Assembly: GCA_005938025.2 (NCBI GenBank) | Contig: VCCI02000001.1 | Location: forward strand, 744,001 to 808,000 | Reading direction: 5' to 3' | From: Inquilinus sp. KBS0705 | Lineage (GTDB): Bacteria > Bacteroidota > Bacteroidia > Sphingobacteriales > Sphingobacteriaceae | DNA: 64,000 nt | Part shown: in pieces, positions 35,352 to 44,142 of the stretch | How positions within the stretch are numbered: the stretch's first letter is position 1 | Layout of the letters: every line of letters begins with the position of its first letter | Position numbers and translations under genes: made by a program | The notes under the pieces: model-generated | Database searches by the model: none | Seen by the model: the letters and a program-made list of their open reading frames with translations, nothing else | Told to the model about the DNA's origin: nothing

Positions 35352-36080
35352 ATGACGCAATCCCCGGGAGGTTTTAAGCAGAAGTTTAAAAAGTTTGTAA
35401 AGCAAAATAAGTGGCTTTATACTACTTCGCAGGTATTGTTGGGTAATAAGCCTTTAAGCGGGGGCCTAAAAACTAATGTGAATGGAAAAGGTAATAAAAT
35501 CAATTACCCTGCGTCTGCCACCTTTGTAAACTGTAAAATAAATATAACCGGTAATAATAACAATATCACAGTTGATGATTTTTGCAGGTTTAACAATGTT
35601 ACTTTTACGATAAAGGGTGATAATAATATTATGACACTCGCTAACAATATTGAGTTTAGAAGAGGTGGGGTATTATGGGTTGAGGATGATAATTGTTTAT
35701 TAGAGATTGGCGAAAAAAGTACCTTTCAAAATGTGCATATCGCCGTTACAGAACCCCAATCGCAGATTGTTATAGGTAAAGAATGCATGTTGGCCTATGA
35801 TATAGATCTAAGAACGGGTGACTCTCATTCTATAATTGATATCAACAGTGGGAAACGAATAAATTATGCGCAAAATATACATATAGGCGATCATGTATGG
35901 ATAGGGGCGCATACCACCGTGCTAAAGGGTGTGAGCATTGAGGAAAACACTATTATAGCTACCCGTAGTGTTGTAACCAAATCTTTTGAGCAGGGTAGTG
36001 TCATCATTGGCGGCAGCCCGGCAAAGATCTTACGTGAAGGCGTTACCTGGGACAGAAAGCGTATTTACGATAATATCTAA
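35352..36080 (+). CDS. Left-handed beta-helix acyltransferase (hexapeptide family)
   Basis: A 242-residue protein. The N-terminal 55 residues are basic; residues about 55-150 form an Asn-rich parallel beta-helix (NITGNNNNITVDDF and similar turns). The C-terminus has the catalytic acyltransferase motif IGDHVWIGAHTTVLKGVSI followed by GGSPAKIL, as in WbbJ/maltose-acetyltransferase-like enzymes. Such enzymes O-acetylate or N-acylate sugars with acyl-CoA. It is last in the glycan operon, 15 bp after the TIM-barrel gene, and probably decorates the glycan. Confidence 0.85.
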   Translation: MTQSPGGFKQKFKKFVKQNKWLYTTSQVLLGNKPLSGGLKTNVNGKGNKINYPASATFVNCKINITGNNNNITVDDFCRFNNVTFTIKGDNNIMTLANNIEFRRGGVLWVEDDNCLLEIGEKSTFQNVHIAVTEPQSQIVIGKECMLAYDIDLRTGDSHSIIDINSGKRINYAQNIHIGDHVWIGAHTTVLKGVSIEENTIIATRSVVTKSFEQGSVIIGGSPAKILREGVTWDRKRIYDNI

Positions 36081-36190
36081 CTTTTTCTGTAAAGCATAAC
36101 ATGTATTCCATCTGTTATGGCTTAATTCAAATTTAACTTTCCTTTTGGTCTCTTTTTTTGATTTGTTATATGCCAAAAAAGAGTAAAAAT

Positions 36191-36208
36191 TAATTGTATT
36201 TACAATTA
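36191..36208. promoter_or_regulatory. 18-bp inverted repeat upstream of DoxX gene
   Basis: TAATTGTA and TACAATTA are perfect 8-bp arms around TT, 62 bp before the start at 36270. It is AT-rich, so a chance match is possible, but its place upstream of a new transcription unit fits an operator. Confidence 0.35.
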
Positions 36209-36269
36209 GAATAATTCGTAACTTCATTATAACCAATTAGTAAACATTTCTTTAAAAAAGGAGGGCATC

Positions 36270-36740
36270 ATGAATGTGGTCCAAAAAGTAGAACATTGGG
36301 GTGATCTTCATCACCCTAAATGGCTGGATTTAGTGCGTATTATTCTTGGCATAATCATTTTTAGCAAGGGCGTTATTTTTATAAGCAGCACATCGGTACA
36401 GCAAGACTGGATATTTCGCGATAATACGTTTGGCGGCGAGGGCTTGATGGCGGTTGTGTTGATACATTGCGTAGCATTTGCCCACGTAATAGGCGGCCTG
36501 ATGATATTAACAGGCTTGCTTACCCGTATGGTGGTAGTTATTCAAATGCCAATACTGCTGGGGGCTATATTCTTTGTTAATATAACCAAAGGGCTATCCT
36601 TTATCAATACGGAGTTATGGCTGTCGATAATAGTTTTTTTGCTGTTGGTTTTATTTTGGATTGTAGGATCAGGCAACTTTTCGGCCGATAATTGGATAAA
36701 GGAAACAAACGACCATCAGCATAAGAAACCCAATACCTAA
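36270..36740 (+). CDS. DoxX-family membrane protein
   Basis: A 156-residue inner-membrane protein with four TM helices (about 20-40, 68-88, 92-112, 118-140). The DoxX hallmarks LVRIILGIIIFSKGVIF and a VIGGLMILTGLLTRM segment are present. Family members are associated with oxidative stress or quinone-linked functions, but the biochemical role is unsettled. The start is fixed by an unusually strong Shine-Dalgarno AAAGGAGG at 36257-36264, 5 bp before the ATG, rare in Bacteroidota. Confidence 0.82.
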   Translation: MNVVQKVEHWGDLHHPKWLDLVRIILGIIIFSKGVIFISSTSVQQDWIFRDNTFGGEGLMAVVLIHCVAFAHVIGGLMILTGLLTRMVVVIQMPILLGAIFFVNITKGLSFINTELWLSIIVFLLLVLFWIVGSGNFSADNWIKETNDHQHKKPNT

Positions 36741-36773
36741 TAGTTTAAGAACCAAACCAACCTAAATATTTTT

Positions 36774-37208
36774 ATGAAAAGCGTAAAACACATCTTGTCG
36801 CGTAAGGGAAGCAATGTAATGTCGGTACCTGCCGATACAACAGTATTAAATGTATTAAAGTTAATGTCCGAAAAAAATATCGGCTCGGTAGTGGTTACCG
36901 AAGATGGTAAATACATTGGCCTGGTTACCGAAAGAGATTACGCCCGTAAAATCATATTGATGGGTAAACACTCGGACGATACCACCGTTGGCGAAATTAT
37001 GAGCAATAACTTCCCTAAAATAACGCCGGATTCTTCTATTGATACCTGTATGCTCATTATGAGCGAAAATAATATCCGTTATTTACCCGTGTTTGATAAA
37101 GAAGAACAATTATGCGGTATAGTATCTATTAACGATGTGGTTTACGAAACTATTCACTCACAAAAAGAAACGATTGAGCAGCTGCACAGCTATATTCAAT
37201 CTACATAA
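36774..37208 (+). CDS. Tandem CBS-domain protein
   Basis: A 144-residue protein made of two CBS domains (about 8-65 and 72-130), with VVVTEDGKYIGLVTERDYARK in the first and LPVFDKEEQLCGIVSINDVV in the second. Stand-alone CBS pairs bind adenosyl nucleotides and act as cytoplasmic energy sensors or regulators of partners. It follows the DoxX gene by 33 bp and is probably co-transcribed. The partner is unknown. Confidence 0.88.
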   Translation: MKSVKHILSRKGSNVMSVPADTTVLNVLKLMSEKNIGSVVVTEDGKYIGLVTERDYARKIILMGKHSDDTTVGEIMSNNFPKITPDSSIDTCMLIMSENNIRYLPVFDKEEQLCGIVSINDVVYETIHSQKETIEQLHSYIQST

Positions 37209-37217
37209 AAAAATAGG

Positions 37218-37241
37218 CGAGGGGTTTATTCAAACTCCTCG
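37218..37241 (-). terminator. Probable terminator of the small acidic-protein gene
   Basis: CGAGGGGTTT and AAACTCCTCG pair (one mismatch) across a 4-nt loop. On the - strand the hairpin is followed by CCTATTTTTTT. It overlaps the last codons of the - strand gene and lies 10 bp after the stop of the convergent CBS gene. Confidence 0.5.
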
Positions 37242-37489
37242 TCTTCATCCTCATCTTCCTCGGGTACATAGTTAGTAATAGCCTGGCCAATAAGGTCAAC
37301 TTCCTTATCATTATCAAACATTGGCATTTCTGTTTCGGGGTTTAGCTTCAGCCACACGTTATCCGTGTCCTTCTCTATTTTGCCAAACTCAACACCGGCT
37401 TTAAAAATGGTATAAACGTTATCCTCTTCAGGGAAAACAGAATAAACCACCCCCGCTACCAATACATCAAAAGGTTCCTGATCTTGCAT
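37226..37489 (-). CDS. Small acidic conserved hypothetical protein
   Basis: An 87-residue cytoplasmic protein. The main part (about 1-72) looks like a compact beta-rich fold, with alternating hydrophobic strands DVLVAGVVYSVFPEE and VYTIFKAGVEFGKIEK. The tail is a run of Glu/Asp with a few Phe/Glu residues. Similar short proteins occur widely in Sphingobacteriaceae, but I know of no function. It is convergent with the CBS gene and has its own hairpin at its end. Confidence 0.6.
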   Translation of the reverse strand: MQDQEPFDVLVAGVVYSVFPEEDNVYTIFKAGVEFGKIEKDTDNVWLKLNPETEMPMFDNDKEVDLIGQAITNYVPEEDEDEDEEFE

Positions 37490-37551
37490 AAAGTATATCT
37501 TTCAGCGGCAAATTTACCAAATCTATAATGTAAACGCTGTTTAAGGCTACC

Positions 37552-38346
37552 TTATATTTGCGAATATGACGCTGGCTGTAACATGGTAGATGTAATTTTA
37601 TTTACCAATAATGCATCTGCATATTCGGGCACAGCACTTATCTTTTTCCATTGTGGGTCGCCGCCAAATGCTTTCCAGTGAGTGGCTTTCGCATCTAAAT
37701 CGTCAAAGGTAACCATATAGGTAAGGTTTGGCCTTAAGGGGCCAATGATAGTTTCGCCCCAAAATACCGGGTTAAAGCCAAGGCGTTTAAAAATGTCTAT
37801 TTCGCCCTGGTCGTTAAACATCTCTATCTTCTTTTTGCCTGCAGCTTCACTTGCGCTTTGGTATTGGCGCAATTCAAAAATTCTTGTTTTTTGTTCGGGC
37901 GCAATAAGTTTAGGTGCATGTGTAAACGCTTTTAATAGCGAGCTTTCTATCCGCTCGTAAGCCGGGGCAGTTGCAGGTGCGTTTAAATAGGCTGCCCCTT
38001 TGCTTATATATGCGGCATCTTTAACAAGTTTATCATTAACGCTGTTAAAATGATCGAGGCTGTTGTAGGGGGTTAATACAAATATTTTAGTTTGCCCGGC
38101 TGGTTGCAATTCTGTAAAAACGCCTACATGTTTTACGCCTAAACGGTTTAAAGCAGGTATAGCAGCATTTTTTAAATAATCTTCTACCAGGGCCTGCTGC
38201 GTTTCGCTTTTTAGCGAGTAGGCTCTCAGTTCATAATATTCCTGGTCCATATTGGCATTGATATTAGCTGCGTTACTTACAGCCGGTAATATAGCAGCGG
38301 CAGCGCCGCCCACTAACGATGATTTTACAAATGAACGTCTTTTCAT
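37552..38346 (-). CDS. Tat-exported NIPSNAP-family protein
   Basis: A 264-residue protein with twin-arginine signal MKRRSFVKSS and hydrophobic core ending near SNAANINA. Two NIPSNAP (ferredoxin-like dimeric alpha/beta) domains follow, at about 35-135 (YYELRAYSLKSETQQ) and about 150-255 (IFELRQYQSASEAAG, with FGGDPQWKK near the end). Bacterial members are often secreted or periplasmic and of unknown catalytic role. It is monocistronic, divergent from the MBL-fold gene. Confidence 0.85.
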   Translation of the reverse strand: MKRRSFVKSSLVGGAAAAILPAVSNAANINANMDQEYYELRAYSLKSETQQALVEDYLKNAAIPALNRLGVKHVGVFTELQPAGQTKIFVLTPYNSLDHFNSVNDKLVKDAAYISKGAAYLNAPATAPAYERIESSLLKAFTHAPKLIAPEQKTRIFELRQYQSASEAAGKKKIEMFNDQGEIDIFKRLGFNPVFWGETIIGPLRPNLTYMVTFDDLDAKATHWKAFGGDPQWKKISAVPEYADALLVNKITSTMLQPASYSQI

Positions 38347-38474
38347 AGCTTTTTTAGCAAATTATAATTGTAAGGCTAATATATGTTAATAACAGTTTGC
38401 TGTAAAAAGTAATGTGAATAATTTGCTTGTTTAATTTTTGTTAAGCTAAGGTAAATATGGTTACTTTGTAGGCT

Positions 38475-39308
38475 ATGCAGGTTTTTATTGCATCATTAAA
38501 TTCGGGGAGTAATGGCAATTGCTATTACGTTGGAAATGAGCGGGAGGCGATTTTGATTGATGCGGGTATATCATGCCGCGAAACCGAAAAGCGTATGGCC
38601 CGCCTGGGCTTATCAATACAAAAGGTTAAAGCTATCTTTATATCGCATGAGCATAGCGACCATATACGCGGACTTGCCGTATTAGCTAAAAAATACAAAT
38701 TGCCGGTTTATGTAACTGATGGTACCGTACACCATTGCGGCGAAGTACCACGGGAGCTTTGCCATCAGCTAAAATCATACTTGCCTGTTAAAATTGGGGG
38801 CTTAGAAGTAATAGGCTTTCCTAAGCATCATGATGCTGTAGAACCCCATAGCTTTATGGTTACTTGTGGCAGCACGCGCATAGGCGTTTTTACTGACATA
38901 GGCGCCACCTGCGAGCATTTGATACGCCACTTTGCACAATGCCATGCCGCATTCCTCGAAGCCAACTACGACGAGGAAATGATGGAAAACGGCCGGTACC
39001 CGTTTTATTTAAAACGACGCATACGCGGGGGCAAGGGCCACTTGTCTAACAAGCAAGCATTAGAGCTGTTTATTAACCATAAACCTGCTTACATGAGCCA
39101 TGTGCTGCTGTCACACTTATCTCGCGATAACAACAACCCGCAGTTGGCGCAACAACTATTTGAACAACATGCCAACGGTACGCATATAAGTGTTGCCTCG
39201 CGCGATGTGGAGAGCGCCGTGTATTGCATCAATCCTGCGCCTGTTGTAATAGCGCCTAATACTTCATTAGACCAGCTTACAGGTCAATTTCAGTTCGCCT
39301 TAAGTTGA
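38475..39308 (+). CDS. Metallo-beta-lactamase fold hydrolase (YycJ/WalJ-like)
   Basis: A 277-residue MBL-fold enzyme. The metal site HEHSDH is at 58-63, with further ligands likely in KHHDAVEPHSF, GVFTDIGA and SHVLLSHLS. The start MQVFIASLNSGSNGNCYYV is typical of the YycJ group, proposed 5' nucleases or phosphodiesterases acting with DNA-replication or repair proteins. Its stop overlaps the start of the pseudouridine synthase gene (TGATG). Confidence 0.88.
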   Translation: MQVFIASLNSGSNGNCYYVGNEREAILIDAGISCRETEKRMARLGLSIQKVKAIFISHEHSDHIRGLAVLAKKYKLPVYVTDGTVHHCGEVPRELCHQLKSYLPVKIGGLEVIGFPKHHDAVEPHSFMVTCGSTRIGVFTDIGATCEHLIRHFAQCHAAFLEANYDEEMMENGRYPFYLKRRIRGGKGHLSNKQALELFINHKPAYMSHVLLSHLSRDNNNPQLAQQLFEQHANGTHISVASRDVESAVYCINPAPVVIAPNTSLDQLTGQFQFALS

Positions 39309-39985
39309 TGCTGGATATACTATACCAGGATGATAATTTAATTGCCATTAACAAACCACACGGTTTATTGGTGCATCGTTCATCAATAGCTGCCGATGCG
39401 GAAGAATTTGCTTTGCAGATATTACGCGATCAGGTAGGGAAGAAGGTTAACCCGGTGCACCGCATCGATAGGAAAACAGGGGGCGTATTGCTGTTTGCGT
39501 TTGATAAGCCTACCGAGATTGCCATGCAACAAGCATTTATGGAAAACAGGGTTAATAAAAAGTACCTGGCTATTGTACGCGGCTACACGCCGGATGCAGA
39601 AGAAATTAATTACCCTTTACGCAAAGAGAACGGCACTTTACAGGATGCCTTAACGCGATATACCACTTTAAAACATGCTGAACTACAGGTGGCATATGGT
39701 TCGCACCCTACATCGCGTTACTCGCTGGTACAGGCGGTGCCGCAAACCGGGCGTATGCACCAATTGCGCAAACATTTCGCCCATATATTCCATCCCATTA
39801 TTGGCGACCGTACCCATGGTTGTAATAAGCAGAATAAATTATTTAAGGAAACCTGGGAGATGGAAACCATGTTATTACATGCCGAGGAGTTAAGTTTCAC
39901 TCATCCGGTTACTAAAACAACCGTTACCATAAATGCACCGTTTCAGCCGGAATTTCTTAGGGTGATGGAGATAATGAGCTGGTGA
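39308..39985 (+). CDS. RluA-family pseudouridine synthase (TruC-like)
   Basis: A 225-residue enzyme with ATG at 39308 overlapping the previous stop; the TTG one codon earlier is rejected. The active-site motif HRIDRKTGG (Asp54) and the later PQTGRMHQLRKHF are diagnostic of RluA family. There is no N-terminal S4 domain, and the length and IFHPIIGDRTHGCNKQN match TruC, which modifies U65 of tRNA. It is cytoplasmic and co-transcribed with the MBL gene. Confidence 0.9.
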   Translation: MLDILYQDDNLIAINKPHGLLVHRSSIAADAEEFALQILRDQVGKKVNPVHRIDRKTGGVLLFAFDKPTEIAMQQAFMENRVNKKYLAIVRGYTPDAEEINYPLRKENGTLQDALTRYTTLKHAELQVAYGSHPTSRYSLVQAVPQTGRMHQLRKHFAHIFHPIIGDRTHGCNKQNKLFKETWEMETMLLHAEELSFTHPVTKTTVTINAPFQPEFLRVMEIMSW

Positions 39986-40016
39986 AAATATTACAAAATA
40001 TTAAAATTTACTGTAG

Positions 40017-40024
40017 TACTTTTG
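40017..40024 (+). promoter_or_regulatory. -7 box before fabF
   Basis: TACTTTTG matches the TAnnTTTG consensus, 40 bp upstream of the start at 40065. No clear -33 TTTG is seen at 19-21 bp. Confidence 0.5.
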
Positions 40025-40064
40025 CGGTAAATCACGAAAATAATAAAATATCTTGAACGAATAG

Positions 40065-41303
40065 ATGAAAAGAGTTGTAGTAACCGGCATGGGGGTAGTT
40101 TCGGCTACCGGAAATGACATAGTCACTTTTTGGAATAATATAATTGAAGGTAACAGCCCGGCTAAACCTATAACTCGTTTTAACCCCGAGAAGTTTAAAA
40201 CACGCTTTGCCACACAGATAGAAGGATTTGACGTTACACAATATTTAGATAGAAACGAACTTAAAAGGAGCGACCTATATACGCAATATGCATTAATTGC
40301 AGCCGAACAAGCTATTAAAGATTCGGGCTTTGACATAAATAACATGTCGCCCTTTGATATAGGGGTGATATTTGGCACCGCACAAGGTGGCATGGAAACG
40401 CTTGAGCAACAATACAGGGAGTATGCCGCATCCGGCTTCGAGCCGCATTTTAATCCATTCTTTATTCCAAAAACTTTGGTAAACATGGCCGCGGGCCTTA
40501 TCTCTATCAAGTTTGGTTTTATGGGCTTAAACTTCTCTACAGCATCGGCCTGCGCAAGTGCCAATACCGCTATTATGGATGCTTTTAATTATATCCGTTT
40601 TGGCAAAGCTAAGATCATTATCACGGGCGGTTCAGATGCGCCTATCAGCGAAGCATCTATAGGTGGTTATAATTCATTAAAAGCCCTATCAACACGTAAC
40701 GATGACCCGACAAAGGCGTCGCGCCCCTTTGATGTAGAAAGAGACGGATTTGTAATGGGCGAAGGATCCGGTATTTTAGTTTTAGAGGAGTACGAACATG
40801 CCAAGGCACGTGGCGCACATATCTATTGCGAGGTTGCAGGCGCCGCCATGACATCTGATGCCTACCACATCACAGCAACCCATCCCGAAGGTAAAGGTGC
40901 CATACAGGGCATGAAACTGGCCTTACAAGACGGAGGATTAAAGGCAAGCGATATAGCTTTTGTAAACGCCCATGCTACATCAACACCTGTTGGCGATATA
41001 AGCGAGGCAAAAGCAATCCACGCCGTGTTTAACGGTAACGACAATTTGCATATTAGCGCAACCAAGTCGGTAACCGGTCACTTACTGGGTGCTGCAGGGG
41101 CGGTTGAAGCTATAATAGCTGTAAAAGCCATTACCGATGGTATTGTGCCGCCAACCATCAACACACAAAATATTGATCCGGAGATACCTAAAGGCCTTAA
41201 AATTGTGATAAACGAAGCTATTGAGAAAAAGGTGGATGCTGCCTTAAGCAATACCTTTGGCTTTGGCGGGCATAACGGTATAGTAGTATTCAAAAAAATA
41301 TAA
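40065..41303 (+). CDS. fabF: Beta-ketoacyl-ACP synthase II
   Basis: A 412-residue condensing enzyme of type II fatty acid synthesis, joining malonyl-ACP to acyl-ACP in the cytoplasm. The catalytic triad is visible: Cys163 in STASACASA, His303 in VNAHATSTPVGD and His339 in KSVTGHLLGAAG (with Lys334). GFGGHN near the C-terminus is the usual gating loop. No acpP gene precedes it, unlike the main fabF of many bacteria, so it may be a second copy. It is followed 6 bp later by a DUF1456 gene. Confidence 0.93.
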   Translation: MKRVVVTGMGVVSATGNDIVTFWNNIIEGNSPAKPITRFNPEKFKTRFATQIEGFDVTQYLDRNELKRSDLYTQYALIAAEQAIKDSGFDINNMSPFDIGVIFGTAQGGMETLEQQYREYAASGFEPHFNPFFIPKTLVNMAAGLISIKFGFMGLNFSTASACASANTAIMDAFNYIRFGKAKIIITGGSDAPISEASIGGYNSLKALSTRNDDPTKASRPFDVERDGFVMGEGSGILVLEEYEHAKARGAHIYCEVAGAAMTSDAYHITATHPEGKGAIQGMKLALQDGGLKASDIAFVNAHATSTPVGDISEAKAIHAVFNGNDNLHISATKSVTGHLLGAAGAVEAIIAVKAITDGIVPPTINTQNIDPEIPKGLKIVINEAIEKKVDAALSNTFGFGGHNGIVVFKKI

Positions 41304-41309
41304 ACAGCT

Positions 41310-41558
41310 ATGAGTAATAACGAAGTAATGAAAAAATTGCGTGTAGCATTACAGCTGCGCGATGATGATATAATTAAAATACTGGAGCTGGCCAATTTCC
41401 GAACTACCAAAACTGAGTTGAGCGCTATTTTCAGGGCGGATGATCATCCAAACTTTATGCCTTGTAAAGACCAGTTGCTGCGTAATTTTTTAAATGGCCT
41501 GGTTATATACAAACGTGGCCCGATGCCAAAAAAGGAAACTAAGAAAGATAGCGAATAA
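41310..41558 (+). CDS. Half-length DUF1456-family protein
   Basis: An 82-residue protein with one DUF1456 unit: VMKKLRVALQLRDDDIIKIL, LSAIFRADDHPNF and LLRNFLNGLVIYKRGP. Typical members (YehS) have two such units and about 150 residues. No second unit follows; the reading frame stops and the next base begins the stop codon of the convergent CAP gene. It is co-transcribed with fabF. The function of the family is unknown. Confidence 0.75.
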   Translation: MSNNEVMKKLRVALQLRDDDIIKILELANFRTTKTELSAIFRADDHPNFMPCKDQLLRNFLNGLVIYKRGPMPKKETKKDSE

Positions 41559-42134
41559 TTAGTGCCCGCTAACAGGTTCTTTTTGAATAAGCCTGTATTT
41601 GCCGCTCTTTATCAGCCTTTGCTGCTCGGGACTGAAAGATTCGCGCCCGCCAAAATCCTGCACCCAATATTCATCCTTTTCTGCAACGCCTACTTCTTTA
41701 AAGTCGGGGTTCATCAAGTTACGACAGTGGCCCTCGCTTTTAAACCATCCGGACATCACTTCTTCAATGCTGTTTTGGCCCCAGGCAATATTCTCACCAA
41801 CAGTAAAGCTTTTGTATCCCTTAAAGTAATAGCCGGCAAAAACAATACGGTCGCTCATGCTGCGGCCATCTTTACTGGTGTGGCTAAAATATTTTTTGCT
41901 GGCCATATCCTTAGCATGCCCGTGTGCGGCTTTTTCCAGTTCATCGTTCCAAACTAAAGGAGGGGCGGGTGCAAACCATTGGTCGCCGCAGTTACAGCCT
42001 TTTTGGCGCGTTTTATTTATAAGGTTTAAAAAGCTTTGCTTAAAGTTGGAATAGCTACCAGGCTCGTTTGTGTTATTAAACGAACTTAATACCGCTACAA
42101 CGGCTACGGCCAATAATAAAATGTGTTTTTTCAT
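41559..42134 (-). CDS. CAP/SCP-domain secreted protein
   Basis: A 191-residue protein with ATG at 42134, giving the signal peptide MKKHILLLAVAVVAVLSSF; the upstream TTG/ATG frames lie on the terminator hairpin. The CAP (PR-1/Tpx) fold covers about 40-185, with WNDELEKAAHGHAKDM, SHTSKDGRSMSDRI, VGENIAWG and HCRNLMNPDFKEVGVA. The His and Glu positions of the CAP cavity are present. Bacterial CAP proteins are extracytoplasmic with unclear chemistry. Its stop codon abuts that of the convergent DUF1456 gene with no spacer. Confidence 0.87.
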   Translation of the reverse strand: MKKHILLLAVAVVAVLSSFNNTNEPGSYSNFKQSFLNLINKTRQKGCNCGDQWFAPAPPLVWNDELEKAAHGHAKDMASKKYFSHTSKDGRSMSDRIVFAGYYFKGYKSFTVGENIAWGQNSIEEVMSGWFKSEGHCRNLMNPDFKEVGVAEKDEYWVQDFGGRESFSPEQQRLIKSGKYRLIQKEPVSGH

Positions 42135-42154
42135 GCTAAACATCAGACAAAACA

Positions 42155-42182
42155 AAAAGCCTGTAGTTTAATACAGGCTTTT
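42155..42182 (-). terminator. Terminator after the TPR protein gene
   Basis: AAAAGCCTGTA and TACAGGCTTTT are perfect 11-bp arms around a 6-nt loop. It lies 35 bp past the stop of the TPR gene on the - strand and 20 bp upstream of the CAP gene start. Confidence 0.75.
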
Positions 42183-42216
42183 ATTTAAACAGCAAAAAAG
42201 CTGTTGTATTGTATTA

Positions 42217-42975
42217 TTATAATGACGCCAGTTTTTTGGCTGAATTAGTTTTGATGCTTTTTTTTGCGTAAACCTTCTTCTTTACTACCGAATCAACCTT
42301 TTTGATTTGGGCAGAGTCTTGCGGATTTTGTGCCGCCATTAACTTTAACTCTTCATCCTTTTTAATATTCTCATATATCTCCGCAGACCGTTTTGAAGCT
42401 AAAGCGCCGTTTTCCGGGTCATTCATTCTGTTATATAAAAAAGCAAAGTTTTGTTGTACTAATGCTTCCAGCTTAGGCAGTTTATTTTTTGTAGATAGTA
42501 TCAAAGCCTCATTCAAATCGCGCATGGCCAGCTTGTAATCTTTATTATCCATTTTAACACTAGCCAGCCTTACCAGCGATGTTATCACGTTGAAATTATC
42601 CTTGTAACCGCGCGATATCTTATTAGACTGTAGTAAGAACCATTTTGCCTGGCTGTATTTTTTTTGTGACTGGTACACTTTAGCCAGATAATCAAAACAG
42701 GTACGCATACCTAACGTGTCTTCGTAATAACTAAAGTTTTTTAATGCCAACAGCGAGTAGTTCAGCGCTTCGCCCTGGTAGTAGAGCTTTACGCCGCGGT
42801 GCTTTATGGTATCGTACTTTAAATATTCGGCAGCAATTTGTTTATAAATGTTGCCCTTTAAAGTATCGTTTGTGGTAAGCTGTAATTTTGTTTTAAGGCT
42901 ATCAAGGTCGCCCGCTTTAGCAGATAGGTTGGCTACGGCTATAAAAAGTGAGATAAGGGTAATAAGTTTTTTCAT
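42217..42975 (-). CDS. Secreted TPR-repeat protein
   Basis: A 252-residue protein with ATG at 42975, giving a signal peptide (MKKLITLISLFIAVANLSAKA). The body consists of helix pairs of TPR type (about 50-215), such as NYSLLALKNFSYYEDTLG and SQAKWFLLQSNKISRGYKDN, and a Lys-rich tail. It could be a periplasmic scaffold. It resembles the sensor part of TPR-histidine kinases common in Bacteroidota, but no kinase or effector domain is attached. Confidence 0.7.
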   Translation of the reverse strand: MKKLITLISLFIAVANLSAKAGDLDSLKTKLQLTTNDTLKGNIYKQIAAEYLKYDTIKHRGVKLYYQGEALNYSLLALKNFSYYEDTLGMRTCFDYLAKVYQSQKKYSQAKWFLLQSNKISRGYKDNFNVITSLVRLASVKMDNKDYKLAMRDLNEALILSTKNKLPKLEALVQQNFAFLYNRMNDPENGALASKRSAEIYENIKKDEELKLMAAQNPQDSAQIKKVDSVVKKKVYAKKSIKTNSAKKLASL

Positions 42976-43203
42976 CTGAGTACAGATTGCTAATAGTATA
43001 CATTTACTATTCAAATTTTATGCCTGTTTTATTTAGCGATAAAATTGCAGCGTATGTTTACCATCAAATGATATTTTGGCTATAAAAGCAAACCAATACG
43101 CGTCAAAGTTGAACAAAATATATTCCTTAACAAAAAGAATATAAGTAAATAAGCTAAACAGTAGTATATAATACTATACAGTTAAGGGATTTTAAAAAAC
43201 AAA

Positions 43204-44142
43204 TTACTGTATAAATTTCTGGTAATTAACGAGGAAACGTTTTAAAAAGCCCCACCTGGAAAGTAATAGATTGTATAAACTAATACCTAATGTAGCACAT
43301 ATTATGCCTGCAAGCACATCGAGCACATAATGGTGGCTGGCATAAACAGCTGTAAACCATATGCCGACTGTAACCGTAGCAAAAATTACATTAACCCAGC
43401 CCAGGCGGTTTCTGATAGCGTAGTATAACACTATAACCGGGTATGCCGAATGCAAGGAGGGCATGGCAGCAAATACGTTAGAGCCTTTCGCGTAAATAGA
43501 TTGAAATATAGTAACGTTAAAATACTTGTCGAACCGTGCTAAACCAGCGGTATTACCCATGGTTAGGGGCACAAAGTTGAACCCATGCACCTGTATATAC
43601 CACGGTGGTGCAGCAGGGTAGGTATAATATACTACAAAACCCAACAGGTTTACCAGTAAAAAGGTTAAAGAAAAGCTTAAAAATTCCCGTTTATTTTTAA
43701 AAAACATAAAGGCTGCAAAGCCCAGTGGAACAGGTATCCAGCATAGATAAAATATACCGGCAAAGATATCTATTAAGGTGTTCTTCTTTAACAGCAGATA
43801 CTCGTTGGGAGTCAAAATGACGCCGTTAACGTTAATACCAAATAGGCTTTTTTCGGCATTGTACAAACCACCTATAGCAACCTGGTTGTAATTATAATTA
43901 GGGAATGCCTTCATATAATCAAAAATTATCCAGTAAACTATAAATATGGTAAAGCCTAAAATAAACTTACGGGTAATTACCGAAGCATAAAATAGTACGT
44001 TGAATATGCCTATAAGTACCAGTTGATCGGTTTTAAAGCCAACCATGAAGTAGGAGAGAAGTAAATATGCGAATGATGTACCGGTTACAATACTTATTGT
44101 TTTTGTATCGATATGTATATCATCGCCAACAGCATTAGCCAT
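43204..44142 (-). CDS. PAP2-type inositolphosphoceramide synthase-like membrane protein
   Basis: A 312-residue protein with about eight TM helices and the lipid-phosphatase/transferase signature in two parts: AAMPSLHSAYP (His231) and YASHHYVLDVLAG (His270/271, Asp275), preceded by YPAAPPWY. This is the AUR1-like arrangement. Such enzymes move the inositol-phosphate head group onto ceramide. The genetic context supports this role: myo-inositol-phosphate synthase, CDP-alcohol transferase and serine palmitoyltransferase are all encoded nearby on the same strand. It overlaps the hydroxylase gene by 8 bp. Confidence 0.82.
   Translation of the reverse strand: MANAVGDDIHIDTKTISIVTGTSFAYLLLSYFMVGFKTDQLVLIGIFNVLFYASVITRKFILGFTIFIVYWIIFDYMKAFPNYNYNQVAIGGLYNAEKSLFGINVNGVILTPNEYLLLKKNTLIDIFAGIFYLCWIPVPLGFAAFMFFKNKREFLSFSLTFLLVNLLGFVVYYTYPAAPPWYIQVHGFNFVPLTMGNTAGLARFDKYFNVTIFQSIYAKGSNVFAAMPSLHSAYPVIVLYYAIRNRLGWVNVIFATVTVGIWFTAVYASHHYVLDVLAGIICATLGISLYNLLLSRWGFLKRFLVNYQKFIQ

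Noticed and set aside
43162..43176. TAGTAT/ATACTA inverted repeat after the PAP2 gene as a terminator
   Set aside because: Very AT-rich and short; stability would be poor and chance occurrence in such sequence is likely.
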